Source: Eublepharis macularius
Lineage: Eukaryota; Chordata; Lepidosauria; Squamata; Eublepharidae
Direction of reading: 5' to 3'
Length of the DNA stretch: 64,000 bases
Assembly: GCF_028583425.1 (NCBI RefSeq)
Contig: NC_072800.1
Location: forward strand, 8,507,001 to 8,571,000
In this document: positions 21,639-31,319 of the stretch, one piece after another
How the letters are laid out: each line of letters starts with the position of its first letter
Position numbering within the stretch: the stretch's first letter is position 1
The notes under the pieces: model-generated
Databases searched by the model: none
What the model saw: only the letters and a program-made list of their open reading frames with translations
Told to the model about the DNA's origin: nothing
Translations under genes and position numbers: made by a program

Positions 21639-22166
21639 TGTCAGGCTATGGATGACAGGATACTGCAGACAGATCTCTGGCCCATTTGCAGTAAGACAGC
21701 AGTACTTAGTCAAATGGATTTTATTCAGAAATCAGTTCATTTCAATATACAGTTCTATAGGTCTACTTAGGAGTAACAAACATCTAAGCAGTTTGACTAG
21801 AGGTTGGCCAGAATGATGACATGGGAAAGAAACAGTTCTTTTCTAGTTCACTCTTCTCCTCCCCCTCCCAGTTATCAACAAAGTTTCCCCTCTCCTTCTC
21901 TGTGAGAACATTTTACATATTTGTGCTATCACGCTTTGTTGCCAAGGAGAAAGACATATCATAGTCTGAGAGGGAACCCAAGGTCATAACAGTACAGTAC
22001 AGTAGATAGCCTCCTGGAAAGCTTGAGAAACAGTTGTAACACAAACAAAGCAAATCAGAGTACATCAAGCCTCTGTTTACAAATACTAGCATCCAGCATC
22101 CAGCATCCAGCACTGAGCAGTTGAATCAAAATTGGCGTGGATGGCTGGGCAGAGACATACATGACA
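21639..22166 (-). repeat. 5' LTR of chromovirus A
   Basis: Minus-strand start TGTCATGTATGTC at 22166, end CATAGCCTGACA at 21639. An AATAAAA signal lies about 80 bp before the end. GCATCCA is repeated three times near 22088-22112. The gag ATG lies only 47 bp inside, and no TGG-type primer-binding site is apparent in the TTTTGACC leader. Confidence 0.8.
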
Positions 22167-22205
22167 CTGTGTTAGCAACACTGGTTCTAAGGGGTGGGGG
22201 GAGTG

Positions 22206-22935
22206 TTTCAGCCCCAGTCCAGAGCCCATCCGTGTGCTCGACAGTCCCCTTTTTCCAACATTAACAATCCCATCTTCCAGTTGATTTGGGGATCATGATC
22301 CCATAGCCATCTGATCCCTAGTACCAAAGGGTAGGTAGTGGCTGGGCTTACTATGAAAGTCCTGGATTCCCAGTGATTTCCCATGCCCGTGGGAGTGGGT
22401 TCTGTTTGATAGTTAGCAGGTTTCCCTTTCATTTGGGACCCGTCCATTTGTTTGAACACAATGGGTTTCTCTAGTTTGGCTACATCCATTCCCAGTCCCA
22501 TCACTAGAGCAGGGGCTATTAGATCTCGGCTGCAGCCCGAATCTCTTAATGCTTGTACATGCATATGTGTTCCCTTCTTTGGGTTTACTAAAGTCACTGG
22601 CATGAAAAGCAGGGCCCCTTTATGTCTCACCTTTGGTGTTGGTTGAGTTGGGACCTGCCGTTGAGACTTTTTCACAGCAGGCCATGGGCGTTTCCCGACT
22701 GCGAGGCGGCTTGGCTTTCTTCCTCCTCAGAAGGGGTTTTGGCAGCCCCTTCTGCGACCTCCAGGCCAGCTTCAGGTTTAGTCCATTTCTGGGGAGCCCC
22801 TTTTTATGTTGGTTTTGTGGATGCTGCCGTTTTCTTTGGGGGTTGGAGTTTTCCCGAGGAGTCTCTTCCAGTTGGGCACTCCGCTTCATAATGTCCAAAG
22901 CCCTTGCATTGAACAAATTGGCCTCCCCCCTGCAT
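22206..22935 (-). pseudogene. Chromovirus B gag-protease fragment
   Basis: Minus strand: zinc knuckle remnant QCKGFGHYEAEC (about 22905; the first Cys position reads Phe), then protease ALRDSGCSRDLIAPALV (about 22570-22520), LEKPIVFKQMDGSQ and YPLVLGIRWLWDHDPQINW. It is related to A and C but clearly distinct. RT and the rest are absent; one side abuts the LTR at 22166 and the other a CR1-like fragment at 22936. Confidence 0.8.
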
Positions 22936-23332
22936 AATTTCCTCCCTCCAACTGGGGGTTTTTGGGAGTGCATTCCTTGGGAATGCATTCTACCTGGGCT
23001 TCAATTAGTGTGGTTTTAAATAGCTTCCAAGCTTCATCTAGGGATTTAACTCTCTTGTGTTTCCCTTTCAGCTTCCTTCTAACTGTTCCCCTCATTTTTT
23101 GTAAAGTTCCCTCTTTTGAAATCAAATGTTCCTGTTTTGGACTTCAGGGGTAACTTTCCATTGATATGAATCCTGAACATAATAGCATTGTGGTCACTGT
23201 TTCCAACTGGTGCAACAATATCTACATTTTGCACCTGGTCTTGAGCATCAGACAGAACCAAATCCAAAATCACTATCCCTCTGTTTGGCTGTGTGGCTAA
23301 TTATTCCAGGGCACAGTCACTTATTATACACT
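22936..23332 (-). pseudogene. CR1-like LINE fragment, endonuclease end to RT linker
   Basis: Minus strand reads LDLVLSDAQDQVQNVDIV, VGNSDHNAIMFRI and GTFDFKRGNF, the end of the APE-type endonuclease (SDHN motif). A frame change follows and then EAWKLFKTTLIEAQVECIP, the linker before RT in CR1-type LINEs. No RT core remains. The Sauria SINE at 23347 lies immediately next to it. Confidence 0.75.
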
Positions 23333-23346
23333 TAAGAAAGCAGTTC

Positions 23347-23640
23347 TTATAGAGCCCTGTGGCGCAGAGTAGTAAACTGCAGTACTGCAGCCCAAGCTCT
23401 GCTCACGACCTGAGTTCGATCCTGGCAGAAGCCAGGTTCAAGTAGCCGGCTCAAGGTTGACTCAGGCTTCCATCCTTCTGAGGTTGGTAAAATGAGTAAC
23501 CAGTTTCCTGGGGGTAAAGTGTAGATGACAGGGAAGGCAATGGCAAAACACCCCGTAAAAAATCTGCCAAGAAAATGTCGTGATGCGACGTCCCCAATAG
23601 GTCAGTAAAGACTCAGTGCTTGCACCTTTACCTTTTTACC
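23347..23640 (+). mobile_element. Sauria-type SINE, plus copy, 14-bp TSD
   Basis: tRNA head with GTGGCGCAGAGTAGTAAACT (A box) and GAGTTCGATCC (B box), a body with GGTTGACTCAGGCTTCCATC, and a Bov-B-like tail ending CACCTTTACCTTTTTACC. The 14 bases TAAGAAAGCAGTTC flank it at 23333-23346 and 23641-23654. Tail sharing with Bov-B LINEs indicates mobilisation by that machinery. Confidence 0.92.
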
Positions 23641-24017
23641 TAAGAAAGCAGTTCAATCTCGCTGCACTGCAGAAAATGAGTCCTCTGCTTGTCTCTGGAT
23701 CCTTCAGCTTAATTGTAAAACTTCAGTCATTCCCAGTTTCAGGTGTTCTAAATTTCCTCCTCAAGGAGTATGGAGAAATGCCTTCCACCCAAGAATTCAA
23801 CCCCAATATTTCCATATTGTGACTGTTCTCTGTCCATGTACAGGAGTCCAGGTGCACACTAGTAGTTGGCAGAGAGGAGGGGATGGAAGGAAGAGTGAGA
23901 TAGGATGCTGGACAAGCTCCCAGCACAGACCGCTCATGCTCTTGAACATGCTACTGGATGCAGCCGAAGCAGGGCAATGGATTATTACCTCACATCCTGC
24001 TGCCAGGTCATACTTCA

Positions 24018-24322
24018 AAGGTAAAAAAAGGTAAAGGTAGTCCCTTGAGCAAGCACCGAGTCATTACTGACCCATGAAGGACAGCGAATCATGTTTTCTT
24101 GGCAGACTTTTTACGAGGTGGTTTGCCATTGTCTTCCCCAGTCATCTACACTTTACCCCCAGGAAACTGGATACTCATTTTGCCGACCTCGGAAGGATGG
24201 AAGGCTGAGTCAACCTTGAGCCGGCTACCTGAACTCCAGCTTCCGCCGGGATCGAACTCAGGTTGTGAGGAGAGCTTGGGCTGCAGTTCTGCAGCTTGCC
24301 ACTCTGTGCCACGGGGCCCCAA
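24018..24322 (-). mobile_element. Sauria-type SINE, minus copy
   Basis: Same family as the copy at 23347, inverted: the tail GGTAAAAAAAGGTAAAGG is at the left and the head complement (GGATCGAACTCAGG, then CTCTGTGCCACGGGGCC) at the right. A possible short duplication CAAAGGTA (24016-24023 and 24320-24327) overlaps the tail and is not decisive. Confidence 0.88.
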
Positions 24323-24327
24323 AGGTA

Positions 24328-25504
24328 CAGAGACTGATAAGAGCCAAATGGCTAGGAATTAAACTATTCCTTTCGGAGCAGGAAGATCCAAAAGACCTCC
24401 AGGTGGAACAGACTTCCCAAAGTAAGTTCTCAGGATACAGGGAGGAGCTCATTTTGGACAGTTCTTTGGAAGGGCACAAGCCATGATAGACTTAGATTTT
24501 ACCCAGGAACACCATTTAATCTACATGTCCAGTGACAATGACGAGAATGAGGTAACTGAACTTTTAAACTACTGCAACATCAAGTAAAGCGTTTCTTTTC
24601 ATTTAGGAAGAACTAATGTAGGGAAAGTGGATTCTGTCTTTTCACATTTTCTTTGTACCCTTGCTCAGCCTGAAATACTTCAACAGAACATGTGTCATCT
24701 TTTTATACCTGTATTAAATTTCCTAATATTTTAAATGCTATAAGTCTGATCTATGGAGATGCACTACACCTATTCAGTCTTGCCATCTGAAGTGTGGTAG
24801 TGCGGAGGGCAGTGTGTGGTCTCACCATCCCAGGAGCACAATAGCTCTAAATTGCAAAATTGCACTGAATCACCCCCACTAGCTTGTGGAGTGAAGCTGC
24901 AGAGTCTGTGAATGGCAACAGAGGTACAGAATGCTAGACTCCATCTGGCAGGACCTACTTAAAGGTGGCAGCAGGTGGATAGCAATTTGTGTTTGGGGTC
25001 CCCTGGTGAACAAGAGGAAGGAGTAGCATCCCCAAAAGGAGATTTGGGGTGGCTGTGGGTTTTTTCAAAACTTCCAGGGGCCAAGTGCAAGGAACAAGAG
25101 GGGCTTGCAAGTCCATTCCTTCACAAAGAGACATCCCTTTTTTCTTTTGTGATTTTGGACATGGCCACACCCCTGCTAGGAAGTTCTCAGAATAGTCTCC
25201 TGTATATAGGGTAAAGTGTTCTCCCACCCGAGCCTTTGAATTAGATACACATTAATTTAGAAGCATTTCACGGTAAAAGTGCAAACATCTTTGCAATTCA
25301 GCTAAATTTGATGAATATGGATAGTATCATGAATATTTATTTATTTATTCATGTCCTACTAACATCTGAATGTTCAGAGGAAAGGGACCTCTAAATCTGC
25401 ATTTAGCTGCATTTATGTTATGAAAATAAATATAGAGAACAGCTGTTCTGCACAGCTGATAAAATTATGGCCAATTAGATGTGTAGGCAATGGATTCAGA
25501 TCCT
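24328..25504. other. No recognisable gene
   Basis: No frame here resembles a known family. A short TTTA-rich tract is at about 25335-25352. The minus-strand frame at 24955-25227 has no motif I recognise. Confidence 0.4.
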
Positions 25505-26345
25505 TAAGTCTTGTAGATGCAGAGGAGTTAGCCGTGTTAGTCTGTAGTAGCAAAATCAAAAAAAGTCCAGTAGCACCTTCTACAACCCATCCTGGAAAAT
25601 GATGCCTCTCTCTTAGAAGCCCTGGGTGGAAGACCTCTCCTTGCCTACAGACAGCCCCCCAACCTGAAACGACTTCTCACAATTATGAATCGGCTAGCAG
25701 AGTCACCAGCACAGGTACCAGGCCCTGCAACAGACCCAGATGCCAGCTCTGCCCTTATATCTACCCAGGAAATACAATTACAGGACCCAATGGCGTCAAC
25801 TACACTGTCTCTGGCTCTTACAACTGCTCATCCTCCAATCTGATATATGCCCTCATGTGCCAACAATGTCCATCTGCTCTGTACATTGGACAAACCAGCC
25901 AACCTCTGCACAAAAGAGTAAATGGACACAAATCTGACATTAAAAATGGCAACATCCAGAAACCAGTGGGAGAACACTTAAATCTACCAGGACATTCCAT
26001 CAAGAACTTAAAGGTCACTGTAGTTCAACAGAAACCTTTCAAAAACAAAATCCAGCGGGAAGCTGCTGAATTGGAATTCACATGTAAATTTGACTCAGTC
26101 AAGCTGGGATTGAACAGAGACTATGAATGGTTATCTCATTATCAGAAGTAACTGACTTCCTTAACAGAAGCAAACTGATCTCCATATCAGAAGCTACTGT
26201 TTGCATCTACTCCGCCCTCCCCTCTCCACCTATATATCTGACCAGTTTCTTCTTGCCCTCCATGCATCTGATGAAGAGAACTGTGATTCTCAAATGCTTA
26301 TGCTACAATAAAGTTGGTTAGTCTTAAAGGTGCTACTGGACTCTT
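25505..26345 (+). mobile_element. Penelope-like element, 5'-truncated, with inverted terminal piece
   Basis: The right end (26260-26345) is a typical Penelope-like 3' terminus, with a hammerhead-like CTGATGAAGAGAA motif and the ending AAAGGTGCTACTGGACTCTT. The left end (25513-25580) carries the same terminal phrase in reverse orientation (AGTCCAGTAGCACCTT). The fragment is therefore flanked by oppositely oriented terminal pieces, an arrangement known for Penelope-like elements. Between them lies the C-terminal coding part. Confidence 0.82.
25593..26151 (+). pseudogene. Penelope-like GIY-YIG endonuclease region
   Basis: Starts in the linker after RT (LLAYRQPPNLKRLLTI, about 25640-25690), shifts frame, then shows the Cys motif PCNRPRCQLCPYI (about 25724-25763) and the GIY-YIG nuclease: LIYALMCQQC, ALYIGQTSQPLHKRVNGHKS and PVGEHLNLPGHS. 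The frame is open to the stop at about 26149 (LSHYQK end). RT is absent. Family role: the nuclease nicks target DNA to prime reverse transcription. Confidence 0.9.
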
Positions 26346-26469
26346 AAATCTTGTAAAAAATGTAATGTTTTACAAGATTCTATTGAGTGATATCTGTTAT
26401 ATCTTATAAACAGATGTATGTATTTACACAGAGAATGTATGAATATTCACTGTAATGTGAACTAGCGAG

Positions 26470-27591
26470 TAGGGGTGTGCGATTCGGGTTTTGGATTCAG
26501 AAAAAATACCCAAATCTGACCCGATTCGTAAAGATTCGGGATTTCCGAAACGGACTCAGCGTACTGGGGCCATTTCGGAAACCCCAAATCAATGATTCCT
26601 AAAGCTATTTGTATAGCTTTGGGAAGCTTCAGATCAAGGGGTTAAAATGCCCCTCTCCCTGCTGCTGAACAGCAGCAGGGAGAGGGACATTTAAACCCGA
26701 TCAGATGTTTGTTGGGGGTTTCCCCGACAAGTGGCCGAGTGCAGCCTGCAGAAGTTTAAATGTCCCTTTCCATGCTGTTACACAGCAGCACATAAAGGGG
26801 CATTTCACCACAGAGCAGCTTGTTGGGGGGTTCCCTGACAGCCGGCTGAGTGCGGCCTGCCAGGGTGAAATGCCCCTCTTCCTCCTGCTCATTCATCTGA
26901 TGCAGGGGAGATGGAGGAATTTCCCCATCTCCCCTCCATTGGGTGAAGGAGAAAACAGTGACCCAGCAAGCTGAAACTTGCTGGGCGCCACTGCCTCTTT
27001 CACCCAATGGAGGGGAGACAGGGAAATTTCTCCATCTCCCCTCCATCGGGTGAATGAGTTGCAGTGCGGTAAGTTTAAACTTGCTGGGCGCTGCTGCCTC
27101 TTTCACCCGATGGATTGGAGACCAGGAAATTCCCCCATCTCCCTTCGGGTGAAAGAGGCAGCAGGCCCAGCAAGTTTCCACTTCCTGGGCCGCTGCTTTT
27201 TCCTTCACCCGACTGAGGGGAGATGGAGTAATTTCCCTGTCTCCCCTCTCATCTCCCCTCCATTGGGTGAAGGAGGCAGTGGGGCCACAGCAAGTTTAAA
27301 CTTCTGCGCCACTGTTCATTCACCTGACGCCGTCTCCCCGGCATCGGGTGAAGATGAGGCAGCAGTTTAAACTTGCCACACCGCTACCACTCACTGACCC
27401 ATTGCCAGGGAGATGGGGGAATTCCCTCCTCTCCCCGGCTTCAGGTGAAGAGGAACCTGTGGGGGAGGGAAGCTTCCATGTGCTCCAAATCTTTACGGAG
27501 CATATTGAAGCAGGCTGATAAGTAATTTCTGAAGTGGCTTGCTGCTTCCAAAATTGCTTAATTCTGACTCTTTTTTTGCTGCACACCCCTA
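26470..27591. mobile_element. Non-autonomous hAT element with internal hairpin array
   Basis: Ends TAGGGGTGTGC (26470) and GCACACCCCTA (27591) are perfect inverted repeats over 11 bases. Flanking octamers CTAGCGAG (26462-26469) and CTAGTGAG (27592-27599) match in 7 of 8. There is no transposase. The interior is dominated by an array of palindromic units (26891-27450). The GATTCGGG subterminal region resembles other vertebrate hAT MITEs. Confidence 0.9.
26891..27450. repeat. Six-unit array of alternating palindromes
   Basis: Each unit begins TTCACCCRATGG and ends CCATYGGGTGAA, enclosing an inverted GGGGAGATGG/CCATCTCCCC core. Units start near 26891, 26999, 27102, 27203, 27319 and 27391. Between them sits a second small palindrome, CAAGTTTAAACTTG or a variant. 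Both strands can fold into a chain of hairpins. Open frames on both strands here are by-products of the repeat. Confidence 0.85.
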
Positions 27592-27689
27592 CTAGTGAGT
27601 GCTACTAATGAGGTTCTGCCTTTGTATTTGCGATTTGCAAAAATTCTTTAGTCAGATAAGACTACGTTGGCCATGTGGTGAGCTGAACA

Positions 27690-28127
27690 GCAGTAGAAAA
27701 GAGCAAGAGTCCAGCAGCACCTGTAAGACTAACAAAATTCGTGATAGGGTATGAGCTTTTGTGAGCCACAGCTCACTTCTTCAGATAAAGCTAGAATGTG
27801 AGTCCATCTGTCCTTATATCTTGGAGAGTGGAGTGATTGCAGAAGCCGAATGAAAATAGCTGGTGAATGACAATGGCAAGCATGATTGAATAGGGTGGGG
27901 TATGCAGAGGGTAGTGGGTGTGCAGAACAACAGCACTGGTAATGAGACAGGAAGCCTACATCATGATTCAGTTGAGGTGGATACATTGTCTTGAGCTTCG
28001 TTATCAGTTGCAATTCAGCAGTCTCTCTTTCTACTCTCCCTTTGAAATTCCTCTGCAGGATAACGGCTACTTTTAGGTCAGCAACTGAATGTCTTGGAAG
28101 GTTGAAATGTTCTCCTACTGGTTTTTG
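27690..28127 (-). pseudogene. Penelope-like element, 3' part, minus strand
   Basis: The minus strand continues a GIY-YIG frame interrupted at 28142: VGEHFNLPRHSVADLKV, then ETAELQLITKLKTMYP and GFLSHYQC. The 3' terminus shows CTGAAGAAGTGAGC and GCTCACAAAAGC (hammerhead-like) and ends with CTTACAGGTGCTGCTGGACT. The 5' side of the frame lies at 30483-30645, beyond an inserted L1. Confidence 0.87.
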
Positions 28128-28142
28128 AATGTTGTGGTTTCT

Positions 28143-30467
28143 TTTTCTTTTTTCTTTTTTAATTTTTTTTAATTAAAGTATATATAACAATGAAACATTT
28201 ATAGTTTTCCAACAATACAAAATACCAACTGTATTGGTATTGGTACAGAGATAACATGTTTATAAGAGAGTTGTGTCTTTTACAAAAACGTAAAATAATA
28301 ATATTACCAGTAAAATAAAAGCATAATCGTCATAATAGAGTTCACTAAAGAAGCTCACCAGAACCCCCACGTTTCCATGTCAACAATATCATGATATTTT
28401 AACTTTGTTAATAAAAGTTTGTTTTTGGATAAAAATTCTAAGAAAGGTTCCCATTTAACATAGAAGTTTGAAGTACCTGATGGGTTAGTTTGAAGATATA
28501 ATTTTTCAGTTATTTTCTCCATCAATAGTAGGTCCCAAATTTTATTAAACCATGTATTAATTGTGGGGACTGATTTGGATTTCCAATATAAGGCCAATGA
28601 TAATTTAACTGCATGAAACATTGTTGTTATTAAATCTTTCCTAATGGACGGTATTTCTTGATTTCCCCAAATATCCAAAAAGATAATTTTTGGTTTCATA
28701 GGTATCTTGTGGGTGGTTATTATTGCGACTTGAGATAACACCTTGTTCCAGAATTCTGTTACATATTGGCACTTCCACCAACAGTGAGCATTATCGCTTA
28801 TTTGTCCACATTGTTTCCAACATAAAGGTGGGGTTTTAGAGTATATTTTAGATAATTTCTGTGGTGTAAGATACCAGAAATTAAGTATTTTGTATGATTG
28901 TAGATTAATATTAATGGGTTGGGATTTAAATAGTCTTGAATTCCAGATCTGATTCTATTCAGTGTCTGTGATAGTTATTCCACAGTCTTGTTGCCATTTT
29001 TTATATGGAGCTGTACCTGATGTATCTTTAACATGTATTAATAAATTATAAATTTTTGAAACTAAACCTTTACGGGTGAATTCTTTGTTACCTATCAATA
29101 GTTCAAAGTCTGTTTTTGGTTCACTTAGTATTTCTTTTAAATGAATATCTTTTGCAAAATAATTTAATTGAAAATACAAAAACCAAGGTACAGATTGTCC
29201 TATGTTTTCCTCTAGCTTATGTTTCTCCAATAAACCTGTTGGGGAAGCAATATCCAACAAACGAACGATGTTATTTTGTCCCTTATTTCCCAGCTTATTT
29301 AAAGATATATGTATCCAGTTATTAAGTGAGGCATCTTCAAATGAAGTAACAGTAGAAAAACATGTTTTTGGTATTAGTCTATGTTTATATTTGTCCCAAG
29401 TTCCTAGTATTGCTACAAAAAATGGATTATGTTCTATTTCCTTAAATTTTTGTTTTGAGTTTTTCCAGATTAGATCCTGTATTATGGTTGCCTTTTGTTG
29501 AGTAGTTATGGCTTTAATCCAATCAGTTTGTCCTTTGTCTTGAATTATATGCAATACATTAATTATTCTTGTTGCTGCATTGTACAATTCTAAATCTGGG
29601 AAGCTATATCCTCCTTGTGATTTTTTCCTCTTTAAAGTTTTGAATGCAATTCTTGCACGTTTGCGTTGCCAGAGGAATTGGTTCAATATCGATTGCCAAT
29701 GTTTCAGAAGCTTGATGGGAATATGAACAGGAAGAGATCTAAATAAAAATAATAGTTTGGGCATTATAAATGATTTAATCAAATTATATCTTTCATACCA
29801 GGAAAGTCTTCGTTTTTGCCATTTGTATATGTTTGATTTTATTTCTTGCATTTTATGTATATGATTATATTGTAATAATAATTTTGGATCTGATGTTATT
29901 TTGACCCCTAAGTAAGTTAAGTATGGATTTGCCCACTGATATTTATGTTGTTGTTTTATTAAAGTTTTTTGTTTATCTGATAAGTTAATTATCAGAATGT
30001 TTGACTTCGTTTGATTTACTATTAGGCCTGAAATTTGCTGGAATTTAATTAAGTCTAATTCAAGGTATTTCAGAGAGTTCAATGGATCGGTAATATACAC
30101 TATGATATCATCTGCAAATAGACATATTTTATGCATGTTTTGGTTTATATGTATCCCTTTAATCTGTGTATTTTGTCAAATCATTTCCGCTAGTGGTTCC
30201 AATGCTATAACAAAAAGGACTGGAGACAGTGGGCAGCCTTGACGAGTCCCTCTATATAAATTAAAATTTTCTGAAAATATCCCATTTGTCTTAATCTTTG
30301 CTATTGGTTTGGCATATAAAGCTTTAATAATTTGAAGGAAGTTATCACCAAAATTCATTTGCTTCAATAATTCTAGGAGATATGAAATTTCAAGAGAATC
30401 AAATGCTTTTTGTATATCAAGTGATAGTAACAGTGATTCTATCTGATTTTCCTTGCAGTGTGTTATT
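28143..30467 (-). mobile_element. 5'-truncated L1 inserted in the Penelope-like element
   Basis: Flanked by the 15-base duplication AATGTTGTGGTTTCT (28128-28142 and 30468-30482). The T-rich run at 28143-28170 is the A tail on the minus strand. Removing the insert rejoins the GIY-YIG frame on either side. The copy begins within RT, so it is typical of incomplete target-primed reverse transcription. Confidence 0.95.
28355..30466 (-). pseudogene. L1 ORF2 C-terminal half (RT and zinc region)
   Basis: RT motifs: SLDIQKAFDSLE, RGTRQGCPLSPVLFVIALEP, then the catalytic FADDIIVYI, GYSFPDLELYN. The C-terminal L1 Cys/His block is CWKQCGQ with AHCWWKCQYVTEFW. All pieces lie in one reading frame, interrupted only by isolated stops (about 30176 and 28953 among them). 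The first looks like a CGA-to-TGA change, a usual methylated-CpG decay. Sequence differs from the L1 copies at 44466 and 59478, so it is a separate L1 family. Confidence 0.9.
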
Positions 30468-30482
30468 AATGTTGTGGTTTCT

Positions 30483-30645
30483 GATGTCAGACTTAAGTCC
30501 ATTAATTCTTTGTTGAAGGGACTGGCCAGTTTGTCCAATGTAGAGAGTGGAAGGGCATTGCTGACCCATGATGGCTCTCTTCATCAGATGCATCTGGACT
30601 CTTTGCTATTTTGCTACTGCAGACTAACATAGCTAACTCCTCTGG
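30483..30645 (-). pseudogene. Penelope-like element, GIY-YIG start, minus strand
   Basis: Minus strand: QQCPSTLYIGQTGQSLQQRI and GLKSDIRNHN, the GIY-YIG nuclease in the same frame as 27690-28127 once the L1 is removed. The upstream end (30580-30645) is a terminal piece: ATCTGATGAAGAGAG followed outward by TAGCAAAGAGTCCAG, as at other Penelope-like ends in this window. Confidence 0.85.
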
Positions 30646-31319
30646 ATCCTTCACTCATGCATGTGATGATGTCACTTCCAGGTGACATCATCATGTGGGT
30701 GCAAGAGCACATGCGCACTTCGCAACAGGCTGATTCGGGCCTCAAAATGGCCCGCTGCAAAGCATGCGTGCACTTCCGGAATGGCACAATGACATGACTC
30801 CCAGGAGTGACATTGTTGCACCACCCCCAGGAGCGCACCCAGGAGGCCCATTACCGTGCCCTTCTTCCCTTCTGGCCAGGTGAATGGTGGCAGGGGAGGG
30901 GTGGAGGATGAAAGCGGGGATACCCTGCCCCCACTAGGAGAATGGAATCCTTACCTCCCCATGCTGCACCCCCAAATCTATAGGAATTTCCCAGCCTGGA
31001 GTTAGCAACCTTACCTGGTTCTTACTTTTTCCCCAAAGCAAAGACCCGTTTGTGGCTTCCCTCCACTTCACTGGAGTAGAAGTTGTTATAGTTCCTCAAA
31101 TGTTTCCCTGCAACTTTGTGTGTGCATGTACGTGTCTTTACAAGTCTTAGCATTTTGGACTGCAGAAATCCCTTTGATAGTTTTCCCTGACACTAATTTG
31201 AGACTTTTAGGATTTATCAGATAGACTGCTCCAGGTTGTTTTGAGTAGGATAAAATAACCACACCTGACAAATATGTTAGGAGGTGGTAAAGTAATAATT
31301 TTAAACAATTTTTTTTAGA
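30646..31319. other. No gene; CRE-like palindromic motif
   Basis: GTGATGATGTCACTTCC and GGTGACATCATCATG at 30662-30695 form an inverted pair. Similar pairs occur near 32058, 56525 and 57795, suggesting a dispersed repeat rather than a local regulatory site. Nothing else is identifiable. Confidence 0.35.

Larger units (their letters stand above)
15228..22166 (-). mobile_element. Ty3/gypsy chromovirus A (Sushi-like), decayed and apparently chimeric
   Basis: Minus-strand order: 5' LTR (21639-22166), gag, protease, RT, RNase H, integrase, chromodomain, PPT, 3' LTR (15228-15648). The chromodomain and gag type place it with Sushi-like vertebrate chromoviruses. Both LTRs begin TGTCA and end TGACA, but they differ in length (528 and 421 bp) and are not recognisably similar by eye. 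The flanking pentamers also differ (TGGAA and CTGTG). This suggests recombination between two related elements. Integrase is missing parts, and many stops interrupt the frames. Confidence 0.85.

Noticed and set aside
21639..22166. Independent solo LTR
   Set aside because: No matching flanking pentamer (CAAAA and CTGTG), and the gag start of element A lies directly inside, so it is better read as the 5' LTR of A.
25818..26018. Minus-strand 66-codon frame
   Set aside because: Antisense to the Penelope-like GIY-YIG frame, which has the family motifs.
26756..27208. 150-codon minus-strand open frame
   Set aside because: Product of the palindromic array in the hAT MITE; both strands translate to similar repetitive peptides.
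26891..27450. CRISPR-like array
   Set aside because: Repeats are long palindromes with irregular spacing inside a vertebrate hAT element; the spacers are themselves repeated, and there are no cas genes.
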